A stretch of 39,048 nucleotides of DNA from an uncultured Lachnospiraceae bacterium. GTDB lineage: Bacteria; Bacillota; Clostridia; Lachnospirales; Lachnospiraceae. The DNA lies in assembly GCA_910585895.1 (NCBI GenBank), contig CAJUHY010000022.1, positions 1 through 39,048 of the forward strand, written 5' to 3'. The notes beneath the pieces were generated by a model. The model searched no databases. It saw only the letters and a list, made by a program, of their open reading frames with translations, and was not told the origin of the DNA. Position numbers and translations under genes: made by a program. Positions 17,445-26,941 of this stretch are shown here, piece by piece (positions within the stretch are counted from its first letter, which is position 1; the number at the start of each line of letters is the position of its first letter).

Positions 17445-18527
17445 TCAACCTCCGCTCTCTATGTCTTTTGAAATGTTTTCCATGTCGGGATAAAGCCCTC
17501 CACGCTTCGCACCTGTAATTATTAATTCCTCCGCCACTCTCTGTGGGTCTGTTATCTGTATTTTATAAAGGTATGGGATACATTTCTCCATATATTCCAT
17601 GGCAATCGGTGGATATTTCCCTAACAGCTTCTTTATATCTTTCATCTCTTTGTCAGGGATATAATACGGAAACACTGTAAACACACCCCTTTGCATTTTT
17701 ATTCTCTGGCTATGGTAGGGATGGATGATAGCTAAAGGCGGAAGCTGCCCCAAATCCACCGGAATGCCGTCAGAGTAATAGCGTAGCAATAAATAAAAGA
17801 ACGGATTAATCTCAAAATTCTTTATTGCATCTGTTTCCCTGCCCCTATATGAATTTCTTAAATGCTCCAAAGCCGATAAACTGACAAGGACGTTCATATT
17901 CCGCTCTTTATCTAAGTTGACGTAAATTCTCTCATTATTTCCCAGTTCTTTTCTAATATCCTCCACAAAATCGCTCTTTCCCGGAAAATCATCAAACACA
18001 TTGGAAACCAGAAACCTGCCTCCCTTATAAAACGAACGGTAAACTTCCATATTTAAGTCAAACGGCTGCAGAATCCAAATCGCAGGCGTCAGGGTCTGCT
18101 TCCTCTTCGTCTCCATATTTTGATCCGGAGTGATAAAAGCATCCAACGCAAACCCCAACGAAACTGTCAGCGATTCGCTCCAGTCCATCAACCTAGTTTT
18201 GGTAAAATGGTGCTGCATAATCTCCTGCCATTCGATAACTGACTGTGGCAGACGCTCTGTCACATTATCAAAATTGCGTGACATAAAACTCTGAAAACGG
18301 TAATCCTCACGCAAATGATTATTGCTGTAAGTTTTCTTTTCGTTAAAAATATAATCTGCCCCCCGGAAGATATTTGGTTCCAGATTGTGATTTGTGTTGG
18401 AAACGCCGCGAAACCAAAATAACGGTCTTTTTACCCCATTTTTATTTCTCACTTTTTCTGCAATCTCTTCTACCTGTCCATATACCTCAGACAGGCTCTC
18501 CGCATAGCGTATCTCCACTTTCTTCAT
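17445..18527 (-). CDS. FRG-domain protein
   Basis: The 360-residue protein starts at MKKVEIRYAE, with GGGGGAAG upstream; an in-frame upstream extension lies inside a poor leader. The FRG domain covers about residues 35-135: FWFRGVSN (Phe39-Arg40-Gly41), LEPNIFR, then MQHHFTKTRLMDWSESLTVSLGFALDA. The remaining 220 residues are a mixed alpha/beta region without recognised motifs. No signal peptide or membrane span, so it is cytoplasmic. FRG proteins are widespread but of unproven biochemistry, often on accessory DNA. The gene overlaps the end of the 1198-residue protein gene by 41 bp, so the two are translationally linked and probably act together. Confidence 0.85.
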   Translation of the reverse strand: MKKVEIRYAESLSEVYGQVEEIAEKVRNKNGVKRPLFWFRGVSNTNHNLEPNIFRGADYIFNEKKTYSNNHLREDYRFQSFMSRNFDNVTERLPQSVIEWQEIMQHHFTKTRLMDWSESLTVSLGFALDAFITPDQNMETKRKQTLTPAIWILQPFDLNMEVYRSFYKGGRFLVSNVFDDFPGKSDFVEDIRKELGNNERIYVNLDKERNMNVLVSLSALEHLRNSYRGRETDAIKNFEINPFFYLLLRYYSDGIPVDLGQLPPLAIIHPYHSQRIKMQRGVFTVFPYYIPDKEMKDIKKLLGKYPPIAMEYMEKCIPYLYKIQITDPQRVAEELIITGAKRGGLYPDMENISKDIESGG

Positions 18528-21500
18528 ATCTCTTCCCCCATAACCTAAATCTGTTATGATAATAATAATTCTGAATAAAATCAATTGTATTATCTAATTT
18601 CTGTTCCGTTTTTTCTGTATATACCGTTTCAGGATTATTATAATAATCTCCAACGCTTCTCTTTGTATCTGCCAGATAGTCCGGCAAATCTTTCTCCCAT
18701 GAGCACCCATTGCCTTTTGCTCCCCTTTCCTCCTCTCTCAAACATATTTTTTTCATATATCTGTATAATTCTCCATCAGCAACTATCATCTGCCCATCCA
18801 GCACATAACTCAACCCTACCAGAAAACATTCCAGCCGCCAGAACAGATGCCGATATTTCCTGCAAATTGACACTATCTTCTGATATTTTTCCCATATTTC
18901 CAGCAATTGTGGGTCTAGGACACTCTTATCCTGCCTGATTAGCCCATACAACAACAACTTTCTTTTATAATTGTCTTCATCTGGGCAATTCAAATATTCT
19001 TCAATCCCATCATTCACCGCACCTAGCAATGACTTTATATCCTCTTCCTTACCCTCTGCCTCTTGTCCCCTAAACATTTTCTCACGAATATATTTCAGAA
19101 TATTGCAGCAATATATTTTCCCCTCATCGGCAATGCTCTTCCCCCATACGCTTACCTTCTTTCCTCTGGATGTCTTTTCATTCCCTGATTTTTCTTTCCA
19201 CAGGAGCACTGCTGCAATCGTGCGCAATCGCTCATAATTAATATTTCCATAATCATAGTAGTCCGACTGCAACTTTGCCTCACTGATTGTCTGAAACACC
19301 TGTCTGCAGTAACCAAATGCCGTCATATTCAAAGACAATGCCATCAGCAAATCGGCGTTTGCTTCACGGTATGTTCTAATTCCCAACTCATGGTAAGCCA
19401 ATATCATCCTTCCATCAATATGGCTAAATTTTTCTTCCATCTGGTTTACAAATTCCCGCTCATCCAGGTTTTTCAGCCCCATCCGCCGAAATGCCTGGTT
19501 TACTGTTGGGTCTTCCAGAATCCTGTCCTTATCATAACTCCTGAAGTTTTGTAGATTTTTAACAGAATATTTATACACTGTTTCCAAAAACTTTTTCCGT
19601 TTGCCAAATTCTTTGCCCTTGCCAAATCCACGAAATGTATGGTAAATCCGCGACAGAGTTCTCACCGAATAAATATAGTTCTTCACTGCATAATCATATC
19701 CATTTCCCTTCATGGTGATCCACAAATCTGTCAATTTATTTTCCGCAAGCTGTACCAAAAGCTGCAAATCTTCTATTCTGATACGCTTTTCCCAAAACTC
19801 ATCTTTCAGTTCCTCAGGCAGTTCATACCAGTATATTTCCAACAACTCTTCCATTAAATTCTCAAGAACATGTTTATCATACGGTATTTGATATAATTTT
19901 TCAAAAGAATTAATTTTATCACCAACCATACACCGTTGCCTATATTCATTTAACAACGCGGTGGCAGCCGTCTTCTGTATGCTATCTTTATCAATTATCC
20001 TTTCACGTAAGGTGGTAAATCTATCTGTCATAAACAGTTCCTTGAGCAATTCTACCAATTTTCGCACAAGTTCTTCAAAATTATATGTTTTCAACTCATT
20101 CGGAGGATAAAACTCTTTTAGTGCATCTAACATGCTTTCCACCAATAAGTCCTCTATCGTTCCCACGCCCTCGTATAACCTGTCATCCGACAATCCCATT
20201 AAAATATCAGCTATCGCATTACGGAAACAGGTACGCATACTATATTCCAACACAAATCCATTTCTTTCCCCCCGCTCCAATATTCTTATATGATGAGACG
20301 ATTCATGCATAATCCACGGCAGCAAATCATATAACCGCCCAAAATATTCAAACGAAGGTACTGTACAGACAAGTATCCGCTCACTGCCTCTGTTCTCTTT
20401 CATCGGAAGAAAACTTGCCATTACCACCACTTTACTTTTAGATAATTCCGGATATATGATAGGATGCATATGCTCCAAGTTTTCCTCTGATATGGATTTC
20501 TTTCCTTCCTGCTCCTTTTTTTCGGCTTTCTCTTTCATTTCATTTTTCATTAATTTATAGCAAGACTCAAAATAGACTTCCATAAGCTCCCGATATGCCA
20601 CCAAAAGCTTTTCCGCATCACTTTGCGTCTGTATCTCATAGGAAGGAGATTGATAATTCTGGTAATTGACATTCTGCACCAACCTTGTATACTCATTGAT
20701 TGCCTGGATGTTATTGCGCCAACTCCTCAAAATAGAAATCCGCCACTCCTTATTCTCATTCTCGTCTTTTATTTCCCGCTCTACTGTATCTATCCATTTA
20801 TTAAGGTTGCTGCACAGAACTTTCATATCCTGATAGAAAATCAGCCAGTTCATGTATGCGTCTTCTTCCACTCCAATTGCTGAAAAAGCTTTATACAGCT
20901 CCTTCGTTTCACGGAACAAATCCAGAAATGCCCGATGTTCCTCAAAAAATACATGGTCATAACTTTTCAGAGCTTTAATTTCCCTAAACAAACTTTGATT
21001 CTTATCGTTTATCTCCTGTTGGACATCTGCAATATTTCGGGCAAAATCCGGCTCTGTTCTATTCCCGGCAGATATGGAACTTAAATCCACCAGTATGCGT
21101 TCATTGATAATACGCACACTGGGCTGCATAAGAATTTTTTGCAAATCCGTCAATACCTGACCACAGTTCCCCTCGGTTCCTCCACCACTATTTCCTTTTA
21201 CTCCGCCAGCCTCTACCTTTCCTAATTTCTTCTCACACAATAGGGGATAAATTTCCGCAAATTCCTTCATTCCTATATGTAAAAGATAATCATACCTCCC
21301 AAACACCCCTTTGTTTACTGTACATTCCTCTTTATTTACCTTTATCTGTTTAAGATTATTGAACTCCTTTGCCAGCGATGGACCTGCCGAAAACCGCAAG
21401 GCAAATCTTACTTCCGAATGGCTATCGACAAACCGCTTGCTCAGTGTACAGTAACTTCCATCCTTTGCGGTTATACATTCAATCCCCACACTGGTATATG

Positions 21501-22083
21501 TGGAAAACCGTATCTGATTATCATCCCTGTCATCCGAATTATCATTAAACCTATTCAGATATAAGGCTATCTCATATATTTCCTCCACACTGCCTGTCCG
21601 CACAACAAGACAGAAATCCCCTGTATTAGAACTCCGGTATAAACACCTGTCAGAATCCGAACCAACCTTTTCGGCAATATCCTTGACAATACTCTCACAG
21701 TATCTCAAAAAATCTTCCATATGCTCCCATTTTCTGGCAAAACTCTCCCTACACAAGCTAATTTGAACAATCCCCAGAAACGGCTTTTCCGATAGCTGCT
21801 CCCCCTTTTCTTCAACCAAAAAAGGATTCTTCATCCCTGCCAACTCTTGCTTATGCTGATATAAACCTAAAGTTTTACTGGACACTTTGTAATAGGAGCC
21901 ATTCTCAAATGGGTCTTCCAGAGAAAAATAGTTCTCATAACATTTCTCCCTGCCTTCTAATTCTTTATAATATAAAACATTAAAGTAGTCAAATAACATA
22001 AAACTGGAACTGGGCATTTTCTTATTCTGTAAAATACCGTTATTCTTTACCAGTTCCAAGACAAAAGTTCTGTACTCCCCCAT
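18487..22083 (-). CDS. Large protein of unknown family with HESSH zinc-protease-like motif
   Basis: The start chosen is ATG 22081-22083 (MGEYRTFVLELVKN), preceded by GAGGGAGG, giving 1198 residues; a longer frame of 39 more codons lacks a good site. The N-terminal third looks alpha/beta, with two similar segments, GDFCLVVRTGSVEEIYEIAL (from 155) and GRYDYLLHIGMKEFAEIYPL (from 262). A helical, charged middle follows (about 330-540). At 593-597 is HESSH within LPWIMHESSHHIRILERGE, an HEXXH metal-binding motif. A later conserved-looking helix, TYREANADLLMALSLNM (Glu907), or an acidic residue nearer, could give the third zinc ligand. The rest is helical. No signal peptide or membrane span. No family recognised; pairing with a FRG gene suggests a two-protein system, possibly defence. 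Confidence 0.8.
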   Translation of the reverse strand: MGEYRTFVLELVKNNGILQNKKMPSSSFMLFDYFNVLYYKELEGREKCYENYFSLEDPFENGSYYKVSSKTLGLYQHKQELAGMKNPFLVEEKGEQLSEKPFLGIVQISLCRESFARKWEHMEDFLRYCESIVKDIAEKVGSDSDRCLYRSSNTGDFCLVVRTGSVEEIYEIALYLNRFNDNSDDRDDNQIRFSTYTSVGIECITAKDGSYCTLSKRFVDSHSEVRFALRFSAGPSLAKEFNNLKQIKVNKEECTVNKGVFGRYDYLLHIGMKEFAEIYPLLCEKKLGKVEAGGVKGNSGGGTEGNCGQVLTDLQKILMQPSVRIINERILVDLSSISAGNRTEPDFARNIADVQQEINDKNQSLFREIKALKSYDHVFFEEHRAFLDLFRETKELYKAFSAIGVEEDAYMNWLIFYQDMKVLCSNLNKWIDTVEREIKDENENKEWRISILRSWRNNIQAINEYTRLVQNVNYQNYQSPSYEIQTQSDAEKLLVAYRELMEVYFESCYKLMKNEMKEKAEKKEQEGKKSISEENLEHMHPIIYPELSKSKVVVMASFLPMKENRGSERILVCTVPSFEYFGRLYDLLPWIMHESSHHIRILERGERNGFVLEYSMRTCFRNAIADILMGLSDDRLYEGVGTIEDLLVESMLDALKEFYPPNELKTYNFEELVRKLVELLKELFMTDRFTTLRERIIDKDSIQKTAATALLNEYRQRCMVGDKINSFEKLYQIPYDKHVLENLMEELLEIYWYELPEELKDEFWEKRIRIEDLQLLVQLAENKLTDLWITMKGNGYDYAVKNYIYSVRTLSRIYHTFRGFGKGKEFGKRKKFLETVYKYSVKNLQNFRSYDKDRILEDPTVNQAFRRMGLKNLDEREFVNQMEEKFSHIDGRMILAYHELGIRTYREANADLLMALSLNMTAFGYCRQVFQTISEAKLQSDYYDYGNINYERLRTIAAVLLWKEKSGNEKTSRGKKVSVWGKSIADEGKIYCCNILKYIREKMFRGQEAEGKEEDIKSLLGAVNDGIEEYLNCPDEDNYKRKLLLYGLIRQDKSVLDPQLLEIWEKYQKIVSICRKYRHLFWRLECFLVGLSYVLDGQMIVADGELYRYMKKICLREEERGAKGNGCSWEKDLPDYLADTKRSVGDYYNNPETVYTEKTEQKLDNTIDFIQNYYYHNRFRLWGKRYEESGDTLCGEPV

Positions 22084-22115
22084 AATCAACCTCCCTCTTC
22101 CGTATAATTTACAAA

Positions 22116-22143
22116 GCAGGAATCTTGCTAGCGAGATCCCTGC
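22116..22143 (-). promoter_or_regulatory. 28-bp near-perfect palindrome in the leader of the large gene
   Basis: GCAGG-A-ATCT-T-GCTAGC-G-AGAT-C-CCTGC is symmetric except for two positions, one of which is a wobble pair in the transcript. It lies 32 bp upstream of the start codon. It could be a repressor operator or an RNA hairpin. A second hairpin, GAGATGA with TCATCTC (22150-22173), lies just beside it. Confidence 0.5.
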
Positions 22144-22209
22144 GTACGTGAGATGAAAAATAAACCTCATCTCTGTAAACTGTGCATATTTTAATCTCAT
22201 AAATAAAAC

Positions 22210-22290
22210 TGCTGTAAATTAACTTCATATATCAGGATAAATGCAATACCCACACTTACCAAATTCAACATACAAAACTAATTTACAGCA
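22210..22290. repeat. 12-bp inverted repeat pair upstream of the large gene
   Basis: TGCTGTAAATTA (22210-22221) and its reverse complement TAATTTACAGCA (22279-22290) are separated by 57 bp. On the minus strand the proximal copy contains TTTACA, which could be a weak -35 element for a TAAAAT further down, so a regulatory role is possible. Confidence 0.45.
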
Positions 22291-22295
22291 ATCTC

Positions 22296-22460
22296 TTAGT
22301 CCGGCAATTTTTTATGATTTAAAGCCGCATATATCATTTTCATGCCTTTTTCTTCCTTCAAATTCTGTGTCCGCCAGATTTCTGTCCTCTCTCTCGACTC
22401 AATCGGCATATCTGCGAGAAAGGTATCCTCTCTCACTCCATAAGCTACTTCTTCTTGCAT
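22296..22460 (-). CDS. Small hypothetical protein (54 residues) heading the FRG cassette
   Basis: An ATG after GCGAGGGGCAAAG opens a 54-codon frame on the same strand as the large gene. The peptide starts MQEEVAYGVREDTFLADMPI and ends AALNHKKLPD. It is hydrophilic and highly charged with no membrane span, unlike the noise frames around it. I recognise no family. A promoter lies about 200 bp upstream and the large gene starts 212 bp downstream, so it may be a regulator or partner of the cassette, or a fragment. Confidence 0.45.
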   Translation of the reverse strand: MQEEVAYGVREDTFLADMPIESRERTEIWRTQNLKEEKGMKMIYAALNHKKLPD

Positions 22461-22664
22461 CTTTGCCCCTCGCTTTTATTGAATATTATATGCTCAAAAC
22501 AAAATTATGAGCACAGGTTCCTCCTTAGTTTTTCGAAAACTTCCTCCGATGATATTTGACATATCTATACTTGTCCGTATATTTTTCTCTTTGGCAAATA
22601 CTGATATTTTCTATCCAAATTGCCAAATATATCAAAAGAAATTCCTGAAATCCATTTGAACATT

Positions 22665-22693
22665 ATTGTAGCATAATTATCTCCATAACTCAA
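22665..22693 (-). promoter_or_regulatory. Sigma-A promoter upstream of the FRG cassette
   Basis: On the minus strand, TTGAGT (22688-22693), a 17-nt spacer and TACAAT (22665-22670). The leader to the 54-residue ORF is about 200 nt. It includes an AAGGAGG site in front of a 6-codon GTG-start frame (near 22515-22495) with a TGCTCA/TGAGCA hairpin. Confidence 0.55.
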
Positions 22694-22785
22694 GAACCTG
22701 TTTTGAAATTGTGCTAAGATTCTACGAAATTTAATTTTCAGACAACTTCCATCCCAAAATTTGCCACCCAAATACAGATATCAAA

Positions 22786-22832
22786 TACAAAAAACCGCAT
22801 CCCCTGAATCAATTTATGACCCAGAGGATACG
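22786..22832 (-). terminator. Terminator of the large GH43 gene
   Basis: An 11-bp stem with two wobble pairs (22796-22806 with 22822-22832) is followed on the minus strand by GGTTTTTTG. It starts 12 bp past the stop codon. Confidence 0.75.
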
Positions 22833-22843
22833 CTCTTAACCTT

Positions 22844-25800
22844 TTATTTTACCGTAATCTTAAGCTTTGCTTTCTTCTTGTTGAAAGTCGTAACTGTAAT
22901 CGTTGCTTTACCTTTCTTAACTGCCTTTACCTTACCAGTAGTATCTACTTTGGCAACCTTCCGATTGCTGCTCTTGTAGGTGAGTTTGTTGCTGGCAGTA
23001 TTTTTGGGGAATTTCACCTTAATTTTGAAAGTCTTGCCTTTCTTCAAAGTCTTAGACTTCGCATTCAGGCTAATCTTCTTGGGTGCATTTTTAACTGTCA
23101 CCTTGCAGGTAAGGCTCACACCGTCTACCTTGGCAGTGATAGTAACTGCTTTCTTGCCAGCCTTTTTCGCTGTAAGCTTGCCATTCTTAACCATTACCCC
23201 ATTGCTGCTCGCAGACCAGGTCGCTTTCTTTTTCGTGCCGTTCACTTTAAGGGTAAACTTCTCGCCTTTGCCCAGCGTCAGCTTCGTCTTATTGAGACTG
23301 ACTACTGTTACAGTGCAGGTAACTGTCTTTCCTCCGGCTGCTGCCGTAATCTTTGCCGTTCCTGTCTTCTTGCCGGTTACAGTAATCTTGCCGCTGCTAT
23401 CCGGTCCAGTAATCGCTGCAACCTTGGGGTCACTGGTGGACCAGGTCACTTTCTTGTCTGTTGCATTGGCAGGTGCAACTACTGCAGTAAACGTAGTCTT
23501 ACCTCCCACAGCGAGCGTTGCCGACGCCTGATTAGGATTCAATGTCAGTCCGCTTATCGGAACAGTAACCGGCTTATCTGGCGGTGTTACGGGAGCCGTT
23601 ACTGTCACGTCACAGGTTGCTGTCTTGCCTCCTGCCGTTGCTGTAATCTTTGCGTTTCCTGCTGAGATTGCGGTTACTTTTCCATCAACAACACTGGCTA
23701 CTGCCTCATTGCTAGATGCCCAGGTAACTTTTTTCTTTGTAGAATCATCCGGTTTAACTGTTGCATTCAGTGTCGCTGTACCACCTGTATTCAAGGCGAG
23801 CGTTGCCTTATCCAATGTAACCTCTGTTACGGGAACAAATTTTTCAACGGAAAGACCCGCAATAACAGGATCTTGGTTTCCTTCTGCTTTCTCTGCATAG
23901 AAATGAACGTCCGTTTTATCTGCCACACCTGTTACCTCAAAGGAGATTGTGGCTGTCTGTCTTGCATTTGATCCACTTAAGGTGATAACCTTGGCTTCAC
24001 TTTCTACTGTTTTCCCAGAAGCATCCGTATACTGTGCATAGAACTTTACAGGTCTCGTCACTGACCACCACTCTGCAAAATAACCGGTTGCCGTGTAACT
24101 GCCATTTTCCAGAGGAATGATATACTCACATTTCTTTCCTGATTTTGCCCACCAACCGTTCGTATAAATAGAATCTTCTTCATTTGTACGGTTTCCTGCA
24201 ATAGTATAATCATCAGTGTTGACAAACCCCCAGCTGCCCTCCGCATATAACTGGTCTGGAACTTCATTGCGCAGACCGACCAGCTGTTTGACAGTCTCAT
24301 AATTACCGGATGTTGACAGCTTCTCATTCCATTCTCCTACTCCTGAGTCAATAAAATAGAGCAGATTTTCTGATACAACTTGAATCGTTTTGCTTATTTT
24401 CAGGTTATTCATAGAAGGAATCGTTCCAGTGACTTGCACTGTTCCTGCTTCCTGAAAGTCGTTTGCCGTCTTATCCCAAATTACCGCTTCCGTAGATTGT
24501 TCTCCGCCAAGGATAATATCTACTTCTGCTGGAAGCTTATACCCTGGAGTTACATATGCTGGCACACTGTCCTCGGCCAATGTTGGTGTTCCCCATTTGG
24601 ACATTAACGCCTTATACTCATCTGCTGTAATATTCATTACCGTACCATGGCATGGCTTCTTAGGAAGATTTGCCTTATCTTTAGCATCCACGAATTCTCC
24701 AGACGCCAAATCATCCGTAAGCATCGGATAATATCTCACTCCGCCAAAGTCATCAATCAACAGACAGTAATTTGCGCCTACGCTCTCCCTGTCATCATCG
24801 TTAATCCTAAAGCAGCAAGGGCCTTCACCGCCGCCAATCTTCTTAGGTGTGTCCGTCCAGCCTACGCCTTTCCACTCTCCGAGAAGCGTATCTGCCACTT
24901 CTTCATAGATATATTTTGCGCCGTTATTTTCATTTTTGCAAAAACGGTAATATTTACCATCTTCTCCCTTGATTACAGTGGCATCAATCGTACTGAAACT
25001 ATTCTCAATCCAAATCTGGGGATCTGTAAATGTATAGAAGTCCCTCGTCTTAACATAGTAGACTCTATGCTTATCATAATTCTCGCCCTTCACCAAAGAC
25101 GACCAGAACAACATATATTCTCCGGTAGTATCATCATAAAAAACTTCCGGCGCCCAGGTACAGCCCGCCTCAATCTTGGCACTGACTACTGCCATGCGCT
25201 GGTTCGTCCAGTTGACCAAATCATCGGATTCCCAGACCATCAATGCCTGGCTTCCGCTTCTCTGGACAGCGCTCCAGTTCCAGTTCGCCAAAGCAATGCT
25301 TAAATCTGTTGCTACAAGATAAAATTTATCTCCTTCCGGCGAACGCAGGATATAAGGATCACGCAATCCTGTGGTTCCCATTTCAGATTTCAATACCGGC
25401 TCTCCGCTATTTAACTCTTCCCAGTTCATGCCATCGCGGCTGGTTGCCAGAAAAATCTGCTCACCCTCTCCATCCCCTGCAAAGTAAGCAAATACATAGT
25501 CGGTCATCTCGCCTATCACAGCTTTCTTCTTTACGGTAACATCAAAATCTTTCTTCTTATCCCCACTGGCCTGTTTAAGTGTTGCTGTCAGCTTTACCGT
25601 TGTATCTTCGTCTGGTCTTGTAACCACGCCAGCAGGCTTCTTTCCCTGAGGCGCTGGGCTGACTACAGCTTCATCGGAAGATGTCCAGGTGATTGGGGAA
25701 CCCCCCACACCCTCACTTAACAGCGTAATATTTCCCTTGATATCATCCGCATTCGGAATCGTCATGGCCTCAAACGCTTTATACTCTGCCCCTTCTGCAG

Positions 25801-26869
25801 TAATAACATTAAGCTCCCACTCTTCTTCAAGCTTTATGCCCTCTAAATTCCCGCTCACCTTCACTGTCACTTTCTGACCTTCCGCTGTGGCATGTACCTT
25901 TCCGTCCGCAGCGACCACACTTGTGTTGGAAGATGTCCATGTCAAGCTGATGCCCTCCATTTCTGCTGGAAATGACAAATCTGTTGATACCTCATCAAGC
26001 CCTTTATTTCCATTCAACATTGTCTCCAGTAAGGCTTTTTTTACTCTCAGCACTTTCTTTTCAGCTTCCCAGGCAGCAGCCTTTTCACTGTGGATGCTTG
26101 TAACCTGTTCCTCTGTCAGTGCAGTTTCATATACCTTAAATTCCGACAGTGCACCTTTAAAATATGCGTCTCCATCATACAGGGACTTACCAATATATCC
26201 AATACAACTATCCGTGCTGTTGTCGCTCAACATGTCCTGTATCTTATATCCTGACTCTGTTGTTGCTGCTTTCACCCCATTCAGATAATAAGTAACATCA
26301 CCATTGTCAAAAACCACTGTGACAATATTCTTACCTTCTGCATCTCCGGTCAGCGCCGTGTTCTTATCGTAACGTAACTCCGCTTCAGCATCTTTAATTG
26401 CCCCTAACAGCTTACCAGTATAATCGCCTTGGTTAGAATATGGCGATACAAAGAGGTAATTTTTTACATTGGGGTAACTGCCCACTGTAGCTCCCAACGT
26501 AAATAACCAAGCCCCTTCCTGACGTCCATCTGTGTAAGAAGCTTCAATAGTAAAAGATTCTTTGCCATTTCCTTTAATAACCCCGGACGGAATCTCCACA
26601 TATTTCTCAGTTCCGTCAAAATTCAGCGCTGTATCTCCATTTTCCGTTGCAAAATCAGCATCCGTAAAATTTTTCAACAGCGCATCATGGGAATTTCCAC
26701 TTATATCGGTCAATTTCCCATCCGCATGGCTCATGTCATAATGCAACGCAGGCTGCGGTGCATCCGCCGCCTGAACCGTCTCCGGCATACCGGCCGGAAA
26801 CAGTGTGACTGTCATGGCAAATGATAAAAATCCTGCCAGACACTGTTTGATGAACTTTTTCTTAATCAT
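22844..26869 (-). CDS. Secreted multi-domain GH43-type glycosidase
   Basis: The 1341-residue protein has a signal peptide (1 to about 34, ending VQAA). Domains in order: LamG-like (about 38-260, DISGNSHDALLKNF), two Ig-like segments (about 275-450), GH43 five-bladed propeller (about 455-770), a short Ig-like segment, a malectin-like carbohydrate-binding module (about 856-1030, with EYIIPLENGSYTATGYFAEW), then Big_2-type Ig repeats and a lysine-rich end. Candidate catalytic residues are Asp504 in RDPYI, Asp629 in IDATVI and Glu682 in EGPCC. GH43 enzymes cleave arabinofuranosyl or xylosyl links by inversion; exact substrate is not set. No LPXTG motif. RBS is GGAGGAAGTGT. Divergent to another GH43 gene. 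Confidence 0.9.
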   Translation of the reverse strand: MIKKKFIKQCLAGFLSFAMTVTLFPAGMPETVQAADAPQPALHYDMSHADGKLTDISGNSHDALLKNFTDADFATENGDTALNFDGTEKYVEIPSGVIKGNGKESFTIEASYTDGRQEGAWLFTLGATVGSYPNVKNYLFVSPYSNQGDYTGKLLGAIKDAEAELRYDKNTALTGDAEGKNIVTVVFDNGDVTYYLNGVKAATTESGYKIQDMLSDNSTDSCIGYIGKSLYDGDAYFKGALSEFKVYETALTEEQVTSIHSEKAAAWEAEKKVLRVKKALLETMLNGNKGLDEVSTDLSFPAEMEGISLTWTSSNTSVVAADGKVHATAEGQKVTVKVSGNLEGIKLEEEWELNVITAEGAEYKAFEAMTIPNADDIKGNITLLSEGVGGSPITWTSSDEAVVSPAPQGKKPAGVVTRPDEDTTVKLTATLKQASGDKKKDFDVTVKKKAVIGEMTDYVFAYFAGDGEGEQIFLATSRDGMNWEELNSGEPVLKSEMGTTGLRDPYILRSPEGDKFYLVATDLSIALANWNWSAVQRSGSQALMVWESDDLVNWTNQRMAVVSAKIEAGCTWAPEVFYDDTTGEYMLFWSSLVKGENYDKHRVYYVKTRDFYTFTDPQIWIENSFSTIDATVIKGEDGKYYRFCKNENNGAKYIYEEVADTLLGEWKGVGWTDTPKKIGGGEGPCCFRINDDDRESVGANYCLLIDDFGGVRYYPMLTDDLASGEFVDAKDKANLPKKPCHGTVMNITADEYKALMSKWGTPTLAEDSVPAYVTPGYKLPAEVDIILGGEQSTEAVIWDKTANDFQEAGTVQVTGTIPSMNNLKISKTIQVVSENLLYFIDSGVGEWNEKLSTSGNYETVKQLVGLRNEVPDQLYAEGSWGFVNTDDYTIAGNRTNEEDSIYTNGWWAKSGKKCEYIIPLENGSYTATGYFAEWWSVTRPVKFYAQYTDASGKTVESEAKVITLSGSNARQTATISFEVTGVADKTDVHFYAEKAEGNQDPVIAGLSVEKFVPVTEVTLDKATLALNTGGTATLNATVKPDDSTKKKVTWASSNEAVASVVDGKVTAISAGNAKITATAGGKTATCDVTVTAPVTPPDKPVTVPISGLTLNPNQASATLAVGGKTTFTAVVAPANATDKKVTWSTSDPKVAAITGPDSSGKITVTGKKTGTAKITAAAGGKTVTCTVTVVSLNKTKLTLGKGEKFTLKVNGTKKKATWSASSNGVMVKNGKLTAKKAGKKAVTITAKVDGVSLTCKVTVKNAPKKISLNAKSKTLKKGKTFKIKVKFPKNTASNKLTYKSSNRKVAKVDTTGKVKAVKKGKATITVTTFNKKKAKLKITVK

Positions 26870-26941
26870 ACACTTCCTCCTTTTATAAACTTGTTAAAAA
26901 CGCCAAAAAAGCTTCCTCTCAAATGGCATTTACCTATGTCC

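Noticed and set aside
22241..22510. Plus-strand 89-codon frame
   Set aside because: No ribosome binding site and an odd composition; it lies antisense to the better supported 54-residue ORF.
22565..22771. Minus-strand 68-codon frame upstream of the FRG cassette
   Set aside because: It has only a TTG start without a ribosome binding site, no family likeness, and contains the predicted promoter of the cassette.
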